Origin: Paraescarpia echinospica
Taxonomy: Eukaryota > Annelida > Polychaeta > Sabellida > Siboglinidae
NCBI GenBank assembly: GCA_020002185.1
Contig: CM034532.1
Span: forward strand, 28,959,471-29,023,470
Direction of reading: 5' to 3'
DNA: 64,000 nucleotides
Shown: positions 23,855 through 37,234 of the stretch, one piece after another
Layout: each line of letters opens with the position of its first letter
Position numbering within the stretch: position 1 is the stretch's first letter
Notes under the pieces: model-generated
What the model was told of the DNA's origin: nothing
Seen by the model: the letters and a program-made list of their open reading frames with translations, nothing else
The model's database searches: none
Program-made: the position numbers and the translations under genes

Positions 23855-24530
23855 GCTGTTACTGCTGCTGTTGTTATTGTTATTGTTGCTGCTACTGATG
23901 GTGATGGTGGTGATTGTGGTGATGGTGGTGATGGTGGTGATGGTGGTGATGGTGGTGATGGTGGTGGTTGTGGTGATGGTGGTGATGGTGGTGATGGTGG
24001 TGGTTGTGGTGGTTGTGGTGATTGTGGTGATTGTGGTGATGGTGGTGATGGTGATTGTGGTGATTGTGGTGATGGTGGTGATGGTGGTGGTTGTGGTGAT
24101 GGTGGTGATGGCGGTGATGGCGGTGATGGTGGTGATGGTGGTGATGGTGGTGGTTGTGGTGATTGTGGTGATGGTGGTGAATCTGATGGTGGTGATGGTG
24201 GTGATTGTGGCGATGGTGGTGATGGTGGTGATGGTGGTGATTGTGGTGATGGTGGTGATTGTGGTGATGGTGGTGAAGGTGATGGCGGTTGTGGTGGTGA
24301 TGGTGGTGATGGTGGTGATGGTGGTGATGGTGGTGATGGTGGTGATGGTGGTGATGGTGGTGATGGTGGTTATGGTGGTGATGGTGGTGATGGTGGTGAT
24401 GGTGGTGATGGTGGTGATGATGATGATAGTGATGATGGTGATGATGGTGGTGGTGATGATGATGTTATCGTTGCTGCAGCTATTGTTACTGCTGCTGCTA
24501 ATGATGATAATGACGACGACGATGACATCG
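23855..24530. repeat. GGTGAT/GGTTGT trinucleotide-hexanucleotide array
   Basis: About 650 bp of imperfect TGG/TGA/TGT triplets, chiefly (GGTGAT)n. Because interruptions keep a 3-bp period, several frames on both strands stay open for more than 240 codons (Gly-Asp, Val-Met and Thr-Ile repeats). Simultaneous openness on both strands argues for a simple repeat, not a protein. Confidence 0.95.
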
Positions 24531-25689
24531 CTGTCCATTTGGCTGCTATTATTACATCACACGTTAGCTGAGCGCTGTCTCCCTGAAATGTGGCCGCCAT
24601 ATGTGCGTGTCGTGCCGCAGTGTTTAACATGTTGTACACCGCGGGAACTGTTCGGGGGTGTCAACGCCGTAACCCAAGTGCGACACTGGACCCAGCCGTG
24701 GCACGGCACGAGTTAGGACGTACTTTACGTGTGACGGTTCTTATATGGTCTTCTGGGAAGAGCGGATGACGCGAGAAACACGATGCAGTTGTTTCGCGAG
24801 CAACATCTAGGTCTAGAGATACGTTTGATCATCTGTTTATAGAAGATAGTGTAATATTGTTGGGAAGTTTACCAAACCTTGAGGTGTCTACTTGACCACT
24901 GGTATTTGGTTGTGATGTTTTTCTTGCCCTAACTCTAGGCCTTGTTACCACGCTGACAGAGTCAGTGACACTGGTATCATCTGAAGACTCTTTCAGCCCG
25001 TCATCACCTTTAAATGATTGTCATATCATAATACTATGTTGTTAAATTGGTGGCTTCTGTTCCAAAGATTATACTTTATTTGTTGCTAGCATGCTATGCA
25101 ATTATTTAAACAAACATTAACCCTACACTGCGATGATGATAATATGTCTTCTTCTTGGTTGATAGAAGAATCACGATATCGTAGCCGAGATTACCAGGTA
25201 TTTCAGGCTAGGGCGGGGATGACGCTGCGACAAGTGTTGTGTGCGTTGCACATTGGACGTATAAGTTAGTCAAGAATGTATCTTATTGTTCATGTCCTGT
25301 ATGTAGTATTGTGTACAAGATTTAAAGTCGTAACATTGAAGATCAATGGGACATGTGTGAGGTGCAATTTTTGAGCATGATCGTAAGTAGGTAGATTACG
25401 GTAGCGCCTGACAGGCAGCAAGCCAAATCGTGCTCGTGTTACTAACATGTTTTCTGCCTGTTTACGAATAATTGAACAATCATAACTTCACTATTTACTC
25501 GTGATGCTGAAGTGACTGTCTTGGTGAACGTTTTTATATAACAAGGTAGTGTACGTTGTCTACAATCTTGAAATGTTTTAATGTCGTCAGTCAACCGTGT
25601 CGCTGACGAAGCTGGTGGACTACAGATCTTTAGACCGACAACGCCCGTGAGTGACCTAATTTGGTAAACTGTAACTAGCCAGACATTGT
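24531..25689. other. no recognised gene or repeat
   Basis: Unassigned sequence between the trinucleotide array and the L2-like element. Confidence 0.5.
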
Positions 25690-25696
25690 TCTACCG

Positions 25697-26578
25697 TTGG
25701 CGGCGATGTGCCTACAGCACGTCTTTCGGGCTTTCCGTCCTGCCACCAGGGGTGTCACTCCTCGATTACCTGACACAGTGTATTCATTGATCAGACGTCT
25801 AGGACTGTCCACGGCGCGTCCAACTCTGCGTGGCAGACGTGGGGGCACGCGCAAACAGCGCACGATCCGAACGCGGATTACCAGCCGTTTTGAAGATCCT
25901 TCACGAATTGTATGTCGGCAACACAGTGTCAGTGTGAATCTGGTAACTCTAAGAGCCGCCCCTGTTATGCCACACGGTGACATTCGTACGAAGTTCGCCT
26001 TGATCAATGCCAGATCAATTCGAAACAAAGCGTTGCTCGTGCGCGATTACATTGATGAGCGCGAACTGGACCTTGTCGCCTTGACGGAAACCTGGCTGGG
26101 AGATGACGAAACGATTGTTGTGTCTGAATTGTGTGGATATGACTTCACGCTAGTCCATCAGCCGCGTAGTGGAGCTCGTCGTGGTGGTGGTGTAGGTGTT
26201 CTGTTTAAAAACACACTGCAGCTCGTTTCGCGTTCCGAAGTTGACACACATGCCAGTGAGGTGTTTCATGTTATTTTGCGGAACATCCGTATTGGCTGCA
26301 CCACGCGCGTCATAGTCGTCTACCGACCGCCATCATCCGACTTCCGCTCCTTCCTGGATGATGTTGGGAAGGTGTTGCTTATCGCCTCGGCCCACCCTAG
26401 TGAGACTATTGTGTGTGGCGATTTTAACACGCGATGTGGCGACCCAACGTGTACTGATGCAATGAACCTAGCTGATTTGCTGGAGACGTCTGGCTTTGCA
26501 CAACATGTCAGAGGATCAACCCATGAGCGTGGCAACACACTGCCACGTCGAGTATCGAAAGTACGCAGCGATCGATAA
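25697..26578 (+). pseudogene. L2-like apurinic-type endonuclease, C-terminal motif deleted
   Basis: A 293-residue frame. Residues 1-95 are a basic leader. The endonuclease follows: LINARSIRN (Asn 104), LTETWL (Glu 131), RRGGGVGVLF (162-170), VVYRPP (207-212) and VCGDFNTR (239-246), as in the exonuclease-endonuclease-phosphatase fold that nicks the target DNA. After STHERGNTL (274-282) the sequence jumps to what should be the region past the catalytic Ser-Asp-His motif; that motif is missing. The frame then ends early. The likely cause is a deletion of the order of 100 bp near 26543. Confidence 0.85.
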
Positions 26579-28743
26579 CAGTCGGTTTGCAGCTGATCTG
26601 GCGGCTTCTGATTTCCGTGCTCCTGATTTGGACCCGGTCGCCATTCTCGCACGGTATGACTCCTGTCTACGCACTGTCGTAGACGACCATGCCCCACTCA
26701 TCACACGGACTGTCATGGTGAGGCCGATGACTCCATGGCATACCGGCGAGCTTGCCGAGGCGAAACGTGCATTACGCCGTGCTGAACGCCACTGGCGGCG
26801 ATCTGGTCTGACAGTCCATCGTCACATATACACGGATCTGCGCAACACTTATCGGAAGGAGGATGGCACGGTCGCAGTATTACCAGTCCGAGATCACAGC
26901 AGCTGGCGGCAACATGCGACGGACATATAAGATTGCCAACACCCTGCTTGGCCGAAACGGTAACAAGTCGCTACCTGAAGGGTCTCATGCAACCGACTCT
27001 GAACTTGCATCTAGCTTTCAAAGAAGCTTCACCGAGAAGATTGATGCGCTCCTGTGCAATCTGCCTCGGCAGCCAGTTGTCGACCTAGCAATAGATGTCA
27101 TGTCTCCACTGATGTATTTTGAGGCTGCGTCGCCGACAGATGTCAAGAAGATAGTGTTGGCATCCGCTGCCAAGTCATGCGAAGTTGATCCACTCCCATC
27201 GTCGCTCCTCAAGAGGCATGTTGATACTCTCTCTCTCCGGTGGTAACATGTATAATCAATGCGTCTATATCCTCTTCCGTGGTTCCACAGGCGATAACGC
27301 ACGCTGTTGTGATACAAGTACTGAAGAAACATAACGATGACGTCAATATACTCTCTAACTATCGTCCCATCTCGAACATATCGTTTGTAGCGAAGACAGC
27401 AGAGCGTTTCATAGCACGACAACTACAGCACTTCCTCGAGGGAAACGGCGTCTACCAGAGAACATATCGCCCACGTCGTAGCGCCGAGACAGCGCTTCTG
27501 CGCATCCACAACGATGTGGCGCAGTCGATTGATGCACGTCGAGGTGTACTTCTGGTGCTACTTGACCTTTCTGCTGCATTCGACACACTTGACCACGCTA
27601 TTCTGTTGCGACGCCTGCACAGCTATGGCATCTGTGGTGCAGCACATGCTTGGCTAGCGTCCTACCTGCATGGCCGAACGTCTGTGGTACGCGTCAAAAA
27701 GAAACATCGGAGATCAGTGTCATAAAGACCGGTGTTCCACAAGGGTCTGTCCTTCGACTGATACTATTTAATGTTTACATTGCGCCACTAGCGAAACATT
27801 TCCTACAACATGGTACACAACATCATCTATACGCCGACGACACATAACTGTACGTCGACTTTCCACCAACCAATCACGCAGAAGCACTCGCGCGTATGGA
27901 GGCCTGTCTTCGAGATGTCAACGTCTGGCTCTGCGACAATGGGTTAATACTCAACCGGTCTAAATCGCAGGCCATTGTCATCAAATCCTCCACCTTCTGC
28001 GCGCCAATAATACTAACATGTATCAATGTCTGCGGCCAGCTAGTGCCAACATCTGCTGTCGTCAGAGATCTCGGTTTTATTATTGATGACGACCTCACGA
28101 TGGCGGCACAAGCATGTACGAGACACTTGCTTGTTCCGGTCGTTAGTGTGTCGCGTATACGTGAGATTCGGTGCAGGTGGTAATATGCACTCCGGCACGC
28201 ATCTGCACCGAATCTCACGTATACGCGACACACTAACGAACCGGAACAAGCAAGTGTCTCTTACATGCTCTTGTTACTTCAAGAATAGACTACGGGAACG
28301 CTATGTTGTACGGAATATCCGACCGGTTACTCCACCGCCTTGAGATGGTACAACACTCTGCGGCCAGAGTCGTATTACGTATTAGGCGGGGCGATCGACA
28401 GAGCATCACTGCAGCACTGAATAGCCTGCACTGGTTGCCGGTGAAGTGGCGCATTCAGTATAAGTTACTCGTGCTTGTGTTCACCGCCCTTCACGACAAG
28501 ACGCCGGCCTACCTCGCGTCAATGATTTCTCCATACTTGCCGCGCCGCGCACTTCGATCAACTGACTGTGGACTATTAACTGTACCGCGGCACAACTTTG
28601 AGCGGTACGGCCGTCGCTCGTTCTCGTGCGCAGGACCGACCCTCTGGAATGCGTTGCCGGAAGATTTACGACTGATACAGTGCATAGACACATTTAAAGC
28701 TCGTCTTAAAACACACTATTTTAAACTCGCTTTTAATGTTTAG
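26543..28743 (+). pseudogene. L2-like reverse transcriptase and C-terminus, multiply broken
   Basis: Coherent protein is found in successive frames: 26543-26865 (linker, VEYRKYAAIDNSRFAADLAA), 26863-27246, 27240-27690 (NYRPISNISF; motif A LLDLSAAFDTLDH with its aspartate), 27690-27847 (TGVPQGSVLR...; YADDT) and 28270-28743 (DYGNAMLYG; LHWLPVKWRI; PTLWNALPEDLR). A TAA at 27845-27847 directly follows YADDT where the frame otherwise continues LYVDFPPTNH. At 28120-28260 an inverted duplication disrupts the RISRIRDTLT segment. Motif A and YADD residues themselves are preserved. Confidence 0.9.
28120..28260. repeat. inverted duplication inside the L2-like RT
   Basis: Left arm 28120-28176 starts GAGACACTTGCTTG; right arm 28203-28260 ends CAAGCAAGTGTCTC. 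Arms of 57 and 58 bp match but for one inserted base; the loop is 26 bp. Translated, the right arm keeps the element's normal sense (RISRIRDTLT), while the left arm and loop carry the same coding sequence in reverse (CRSAYYHLHRI on the minus strand). Confidence 0.9.
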
Positions 28744-28844
28744 CCGTCATAATTTTGTACTTTAGTCGTCATACCCCATATTTATTTTATTGTCTGAAAT
28801 TTTAATTGAAACTAATAATGTATTACTGTAGTTATTATTATTTA

Positions 28845-28852
28845 TTAATTAA

Positions 28853-28892
<40 letters not shown>

Positions 28893-28965
28893 ATATATTT
28901 ATCTCGCAATTTACTATATAGTTGTTTTATATAGTTATGTATATATATATATATATATACTTATT
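28845..28965. repeat. (TA)n runs in L2 3' UTR
   Basis: Two pure TA runs of about 30 and 24 bp in AT-rich sequence. Confidence 0.9.
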
Positions 28966-29180
28966 TTTTACTACGGATGATATTTAATATAATTTACATC
29001 AATATCATCTTTGATTTAATTTCTCTAGTTCAGTTTTGTATTTATATGTTTTACTTGTATTATTATTATTATATTTATTTCTTATAATTTCTAACGACTA
29101 TTGTCAACACTACTGAACAGAGTTCTACTTAGGATTTTAGTGTATAAATAAAGTTATTATTATTATTATTATTATTATAA

Positions 29181-32100
29181 GATGAACACGAACAGCCACG
29201 CGTATCTACATCATATTGTATATGACGTGTTAGATCTGCAAGAATTGCAGCAGTTCTACTGGAACAGCACCGTTTGATGGAATTGCATTGAGATGAAACA
29301 TTATGTAAGATCCGCAGTTGTGCATAATCTGAACAAATTCTGACTCTGACCAAATGTTGCAGGATGTCCGTGAAGTCCATTTGCTGCAAGGATCTGCACG
29401 ACTTGCAGTTGTAACCGATCTGCGATTCGGTTACACATCGTAAACTGTAGGTGTAGGAGTTGTCGGGTCATAGCTACGCCAAAACAGCTTTCTTGACCCA
29501 CACTGATGTCGAGCGTTTCCCTCGGGATCTGCATAAACCGAATGGTTTTCATCATTCGTTGATTGCCCACGCTTTATTCCCGACGGAAACATACAAGCTA
29601 TATACGACAGTTTGGCCGGACTTTAGCCCCGGTTATTCACCACACCAGCGAACCCATCTTTCAAAACGTACTGGTACTGTTCAGATGCACTTAACTGTGT
29701 AGTATCATTGCATGCCACATTGAAGCAGACGTCTCAAGCGCGTTACGTACAGCGCCACGTTGTGACTATCATTACAAGTCATTAGTACAAAATACAACTA
29801 CAGGAACACTACCTTTAGACACGTTATACACCATTATTACCGTGACCATGGGGCTGAAGTACTATTTACGTTTGTTGCTATTGTTAATAACCTGACGTAC
29901 TTAATAATATACATAGGCGCCGAGCAGAGGGTTTGAGGGAGCTAAGCTCTCCAATCATTTCGGTGGAGAACTTGAAACAGGATTGGCCACCCAATATCCA
30001 AGGGGTGCAGCTTTGGGTGCAATTTGATGTTTTGTGGTGACCCAACATGAAGATGTTTTGGTGATCCTCGGGGGGGGGTGCAAATCGAGATTTTTGGAGA
30101 GCCTGAAGTTGTTTTGGCGTGCCTCGAGTTTTTGAACAGCCTCAAAGTGTGTTTTGGCGAACCTCAAAGAGATCGTTCCGCAGAGAATAACTTATATAAC
30201 TGCCTGCCCAACATGTCGTTTCACAGCATCCAAGCATGTGTTATGGCTGTATGAGCATTTAAGGTTTTGCATGCGATGCTTAAAATGACAACACGTATTC
30301 TATGACATAAATATTGCAATAAAAACAACACAGACGCGCCTATCGGATTGACAATCGTACGATGTCATTTTTCCTGTTGGTCGTTTCCCGTTTTTGCGCC
30401 GTTTTAACATTAAAAAACCAAGAAGTCGCAGCTATGTGCGTGTAACCGATATTCACGAAGGTATTTCGTAAAAGACAGAAGAATACCCAGAAAATTAAAT
30501 TGATTAATTTCCAATAGGAGTGAGTCAAGCCTAAGTGTATAATCTCTTCGTGGTAATAAGTATGTATCTGTCAATCAGCAGAAAATATTGTTACAATTTG
30601 CCGTCACCTGAAAAGGTACATTTTTAATATTGCCTATCCTCCAGAGCTTCTTAGCACATCCGTCCAATCGTTGACGACTTTCGCCAAGAACACGAGTACG
30701 AGAATGCTTAATCCTTTGGTTCTGTTGCGCCACTGAGCTCGGACTGTCTGAGGATATTGGCGCTGAAGAAGTAATTAATCAATTATTAATATCTGAGTGT
30801 GTTTCTGTTCTCACTGAAATGCATCGCACCTGGACAGTACATTTAATTTTACGATATCCTTAATTAGGGTGCTTCGAACTAGGAATGATTCGACTGTTGT
30901 TGAAAATCACTTTTGTATCACATGAACCGAAGTGTCATCCCTGTTAAGAATAGGTAAGAGAAAGTGTATATATTGTTCTTTTCGAACAATCTAAGCGGGT
31001 CTGTGTTGGTTTTGTTATTAACTAGGTCAGGTCAAATGATTAAGTATGTCATGTTCCCACAATAAGCGAGATAAAACGGTAGAACTAGTGTTTTGTATTT
31101 GATACATTTTCCGTAAGCATAATGGCAAATATACTTGGAACTGCACTATTTGGGTTTCCCTCCAGTAACGCTACGTTGACAGTTTTAATGGTTAAATAGT
31201 GTGTAGCATACTTGATCTTGTTGTTTGTTTAATTAATGTTACTTCATGTCGTTATTTAGTGCGTATATGTTCTGTTAAACGCATTAGCTCGACCTCCATA
31301 TCTCTAAGCCTACACGGTATTATTCAATTTTTCATGCTCCATTGTGTTTTCAATCTCGCACCGAAGTTCAGGTTACCAAACCGAATATTTTTTTACACCA
31401 GCGAAAAATATGGTCATTAGCCTCTCACATAGTTTAGTTCGAATTACACGAAACCTGAAACTATAAACATAGGCCTGGGTGCGTGAAATTGAAACGCACG
31501 CTAATGATTCTCTGTCACCAACACTGAAACAGCAACAAAACATCAACGGACATATCTGATCGACAAGCGCACAGTGTCATTTTTTGCCGTTGTCCGTTTT
31601 CCCGCGTTTAGCGCTGTTTTGACAGTTGCAAATGGCACGAACACGCCATACGATACATATGACCGGAGTGCGCCTACTGCCAGCTCGCTTCCTTCCGCGC
31701 GGGCTAACGCCATAAAGAGTCCGTCTACCTCTTGTCGTATAGCTCAACGGCACATTTCCGTACCGGCTCTTAGCGGGTGAACGTCACGGTAGATGGAATA
31801 CGCTGAGTATTTCCGACAGTTGTTAGTACAGCGATGGTTTATTACGTAAGACATCAACTATGTTTAGATGGCGCAGTAAGAACCGGGTTGATTGATTTAG
31901 GTTGAGACAAAAAAAGTAGTGTCATGGCGTAAATATTATAATACAGACTGTGGGTCTATGTTTGTTCGTATGCCCGTCCAATCATATCTCCGTCAATTTC
32001 GCATTCATGTATGGGGCTGAACATTTGTAGGCGTGCTAATGTGCATACTGGGGTGATTCGTAGATTTATATTTTTTAGACTCGGGGGCCGCTGTGGGATT

Positions 32101-32777
32101 GGGATCTTTGGAGATCTTAGGAGACTAAACATTTCAGAAGGTTGCATCTGAACGTTTTTATGTCCCTATAAAGATAGCAATGCCATCTACAACCGTAACG
32201 GTGTTGCTCTATTTAGATACACAATCTAACCTCTGACTTTACTATTACTAGTATTAATGCGTTTTCTACTTATAGTACAAGACTGTCGCTAAACATGCCT
32301 TCAATAGTAATGACACTGGTCGTGAAATAAAATAAAATTATAATCTAAATCTTTTTTGCTCCGAGATTTGCAATGTTCACACAGAAAATCTTAAGAGACT
32401 TAACTTAACCGGCTCATGACGTACACTTGTTCTCAACACCACACGACCTTTCTATACACTTGTTCTAAGCTACGTAATTTTCATACTCGTGAAGACAACT
32501 CTTAGTTAAACCGCTTACTCTCCGTGTGAACGCGGCATTATACGTACATACAACAACAGAATAAATAACGCGGAAAATATGTGTGCGCGTTTAACAGATG
32601 TAGACAAACACGTGCCACCTGGGAAATGGATGAATAAGGCGGACGTACAGCCGCCCAAACACGTGTTGTGATCAATGAGGCGTCACCGAACATACATCGG
32701 GCATACTTCGTCAGCTACAACATCACTTTTTATTCGTCAGATCAATAGATCATCAATGTTGTGGAATGATGAAGCTG
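29181..32777. other. 3.6 kb without recognised gene
   Basis: Contains a degenerate ~20-bp repeat at 30020-30170 (consensus near GTTTTGGTGAGCCTCAA), parts of which, preceded by GGGGTGCAG, recur at 37237-37275 and 39025-39075. Other frames are short. No exon, RNA gene or element end is recognised. Confidence 0.5.
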
Positions 32778-32877
32778 GGTCGGTCGGTCGGTCGGTCGGT
32801 CGGTCGGTCGGTCGGTCGGTCGGTCGGTCGGTCGGTCGGTCGGTCGGTCGGTCGGTCGGTCGGTCGGTCGGTCGGTC
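32778..32877. repeat. (GGTC)25 perfect tetranucleotide array
   Basis: One hundred bases of uninterrupted GGTC, followed by a CCGTCCCTCCGTCC-type imperfect array to about 32935. The absence of any interruption points to recent expansion. Confidence 0.97.
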
Positions 32878-33539
32878 TTCCATACCACCGTCCCGCCGTC
32901 CCTCCGTCCCTCCGTCCCTCCGTACCACCGTCCCTTACTTAGCCGACCCACCGTATGATATTATAACCTGCAGTTATATGACGCATAGAACTACCCCAAA
33001 ATGAAGTAGAAATATAACTGTATGTAGGCCCTGGTGCACAGTCTTAAATGTCTAAACGTCTTAATAATTTTCAGACATATTTAGTGCCACGTTAAAACCG
33101 TGTATGTTACGTTATTAATCACGCCTGAAATGCGGTACCGCTTCAAAGTCATGCCTATCTTGTTTTTCTGCATTGCCCGGTGATATTTGATAACACGATA
33201 ATTGGCTAAGGGGTAAGGGTTGGCTTCCCGCCATACCACAGGTAACTCTGTCGCAGCAATGTAATGGCACGTAATAGCAATGTAATGGCACGTAATAGCA
33301 ATGTAATGGCACGTAATTGCCTACATTGTTTAATAACGCAGAGTGAATGAACTCCAACCTTTGCCAAAAGTGACGTCTGCACTATTTTGGCCGAGACTGC
33401 AATTAAAGACGTGTTAGACTTGACACACAAAGGAATATTTCAGCGACTAATCGTGCTTGCCACAAAGGTCGAAGGAAGCCCTTATTAAAGCTAATACACC
33501 AGCATGCACAAGGACTCGCCATTCACGAAATGTTTATCA
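32878..33539. other. unassigned; small 19-bp triplication at 33255-33318
   Basis: AATGTAATGGCACGTAAT is repeated three times in tandem with a 19-bp period. The rest is unassigned. Confidence 0.5.
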
Positions 33540-33554
33540 TTTTTAGGATTTGTG

Positions 33555-34742
<1,188 letters not shown>

Positions 34743-34744
<2 letters not shown>

Positions 34745-35521
34745 AGAACACACTAATCAGATAAAGCTACAAGTTCGCAATACCAGCGAAATAAAATGTT
34801 TTTAATCAATTACGTGTTAAATCGTAACGTTGTAAATAAACGTTCTACAGCGGAAGTAGGTTTTCAGATAATGTTTTCTCTGTAGATCAGAACAGTGTTT
34901 CTCGTTTCCTTTCTTGGAACGTTTCAACTGACGGAAGCCTTCATCACCCGTGTTTTAAAGGTAACACCATTACCAGCACCCGGAAATTGTTCGATGATAG
35001 TCCTATCACATCCCCGAAATTAGCGCTGCCAACGACCATGTCGACCTCAGAAGTGCCAAGGCTACGGCTATCGCGTCGATAAACCAACACCTCGAAATGG
35101 CTGACCGGTATTCAGAGTCCGATATTCGCTGATACAGAAGTTATCAGCCGTTACGATAGTCCGATACCAACGGCGAAATACGGTAATAAATGCGTTCGTC
35201 CTAGAATTGATACAGACACTACACCAGTAACATTTCAAGGTTGTCGATATATAGCACCAGATAACTTAATCTTAAAATTAAGATTAATTGGTTACGCACA
35301 CTGTGTGCAAGGTCAGAGAAAGGGGTGGTCGAAATGTATGAAACACAGGAAGGGTATTGCTCTAAACATAAACTATCCGCTTCCGTGGGATATGTGCTAT
35401 CCTGCATGCAAGAGTTACTTAGCGCTAGATAAGTTAACGCTTGGGAAGGAGATTAATTTACGGTGCAGGAGTATGAAAGGTTTCACGTCGGATACAGTTA
35501 AGAGAGATCGGCGTTCATAAT
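34743..35521. other. no recognised gene or repeat
   Basis: Unassigned. A 20-bp AT-rich hairpin (TTAATCTTAA / TTAAGATTAA) lies at about 35266-35288. Confidence 0.5.
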
Positions 35522-35730
35522 TAGTTGGTGGAAACAACCTATCAAAAGTAGCACGGAACAAACCAGAAGAGGGTGGCAAACGACGAAGAGGCGGACCAAG
35601 GCTGAGATGGAACGACAGCATGATACGGGGCATTGGGGGCAGGTGTGAACAGCCAAGAGCGGAAAATCATCTGGGCGACAGAGAAAGATGAAGACAGTTG
35701 ACAAGAAAAATGGAAGAAGCTACGAATTGA
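35522..35730 (+). pseudogene. relic of non-LTR retrotransposon ORF2 C-terminus
   Basis: One frame reads GGKRRRGGPRLRWNDSM, about 20 residues later ENHLGDRER, a stop, and RQLTRKMEEATN, then a second stop. The pattern GRPR-RW-D ... DR--WR-L---A is the common end of endonuclease-reverse transcriptase proteins of RTE/Jockey type. No RT core is present within 1 kb upstream. Confidence 0.5.

Positions 35731-37234
<1,504 letters not shown>

Larger units (their letters stand above)
25690..29180 (+). mobile_element. L2-like non-LTR retrotransposon, nearly full length but dead
   Basis: About 3.5 kb: endonuclease at 25.99-26.55 kb, linker, reverse transcriptase at 26.9-28.3 kb, C-terminal region to the stop after 28741, an AT-rich 3' UTR with (TA)n runs at 28857-28885 and 28938-28960, and a terminal (TTA)n tail after GTATAAATAAAG at 29141-29180. 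The ending FKARLKTHYFKLAF and the TAT-ATAAATAAA-(TTA)n terminus are typical of L2-clade elements. The copy has a deletion in the endonuclease, at least three frame changes, a nonsense codon after YADDT and an inverted duplication in the RT thumb region. The exact 5' end is not determined. Confidence 0.9.

Noticed and set aside
23774..24716. Long Gly-Asp, Val-Met and Thr-Ile frames of 240-290 codons
   Set aside because: Frames are open on both strands at once because the DNA is a GGTGAT-type triplet array; no signal peptide or non-repeat domain is attached.
25697..28743. A host endonuclease/polymerase gene
   Set aside because: Motif order, 3' tail and damage show a decayed L2-like retrotransposon.
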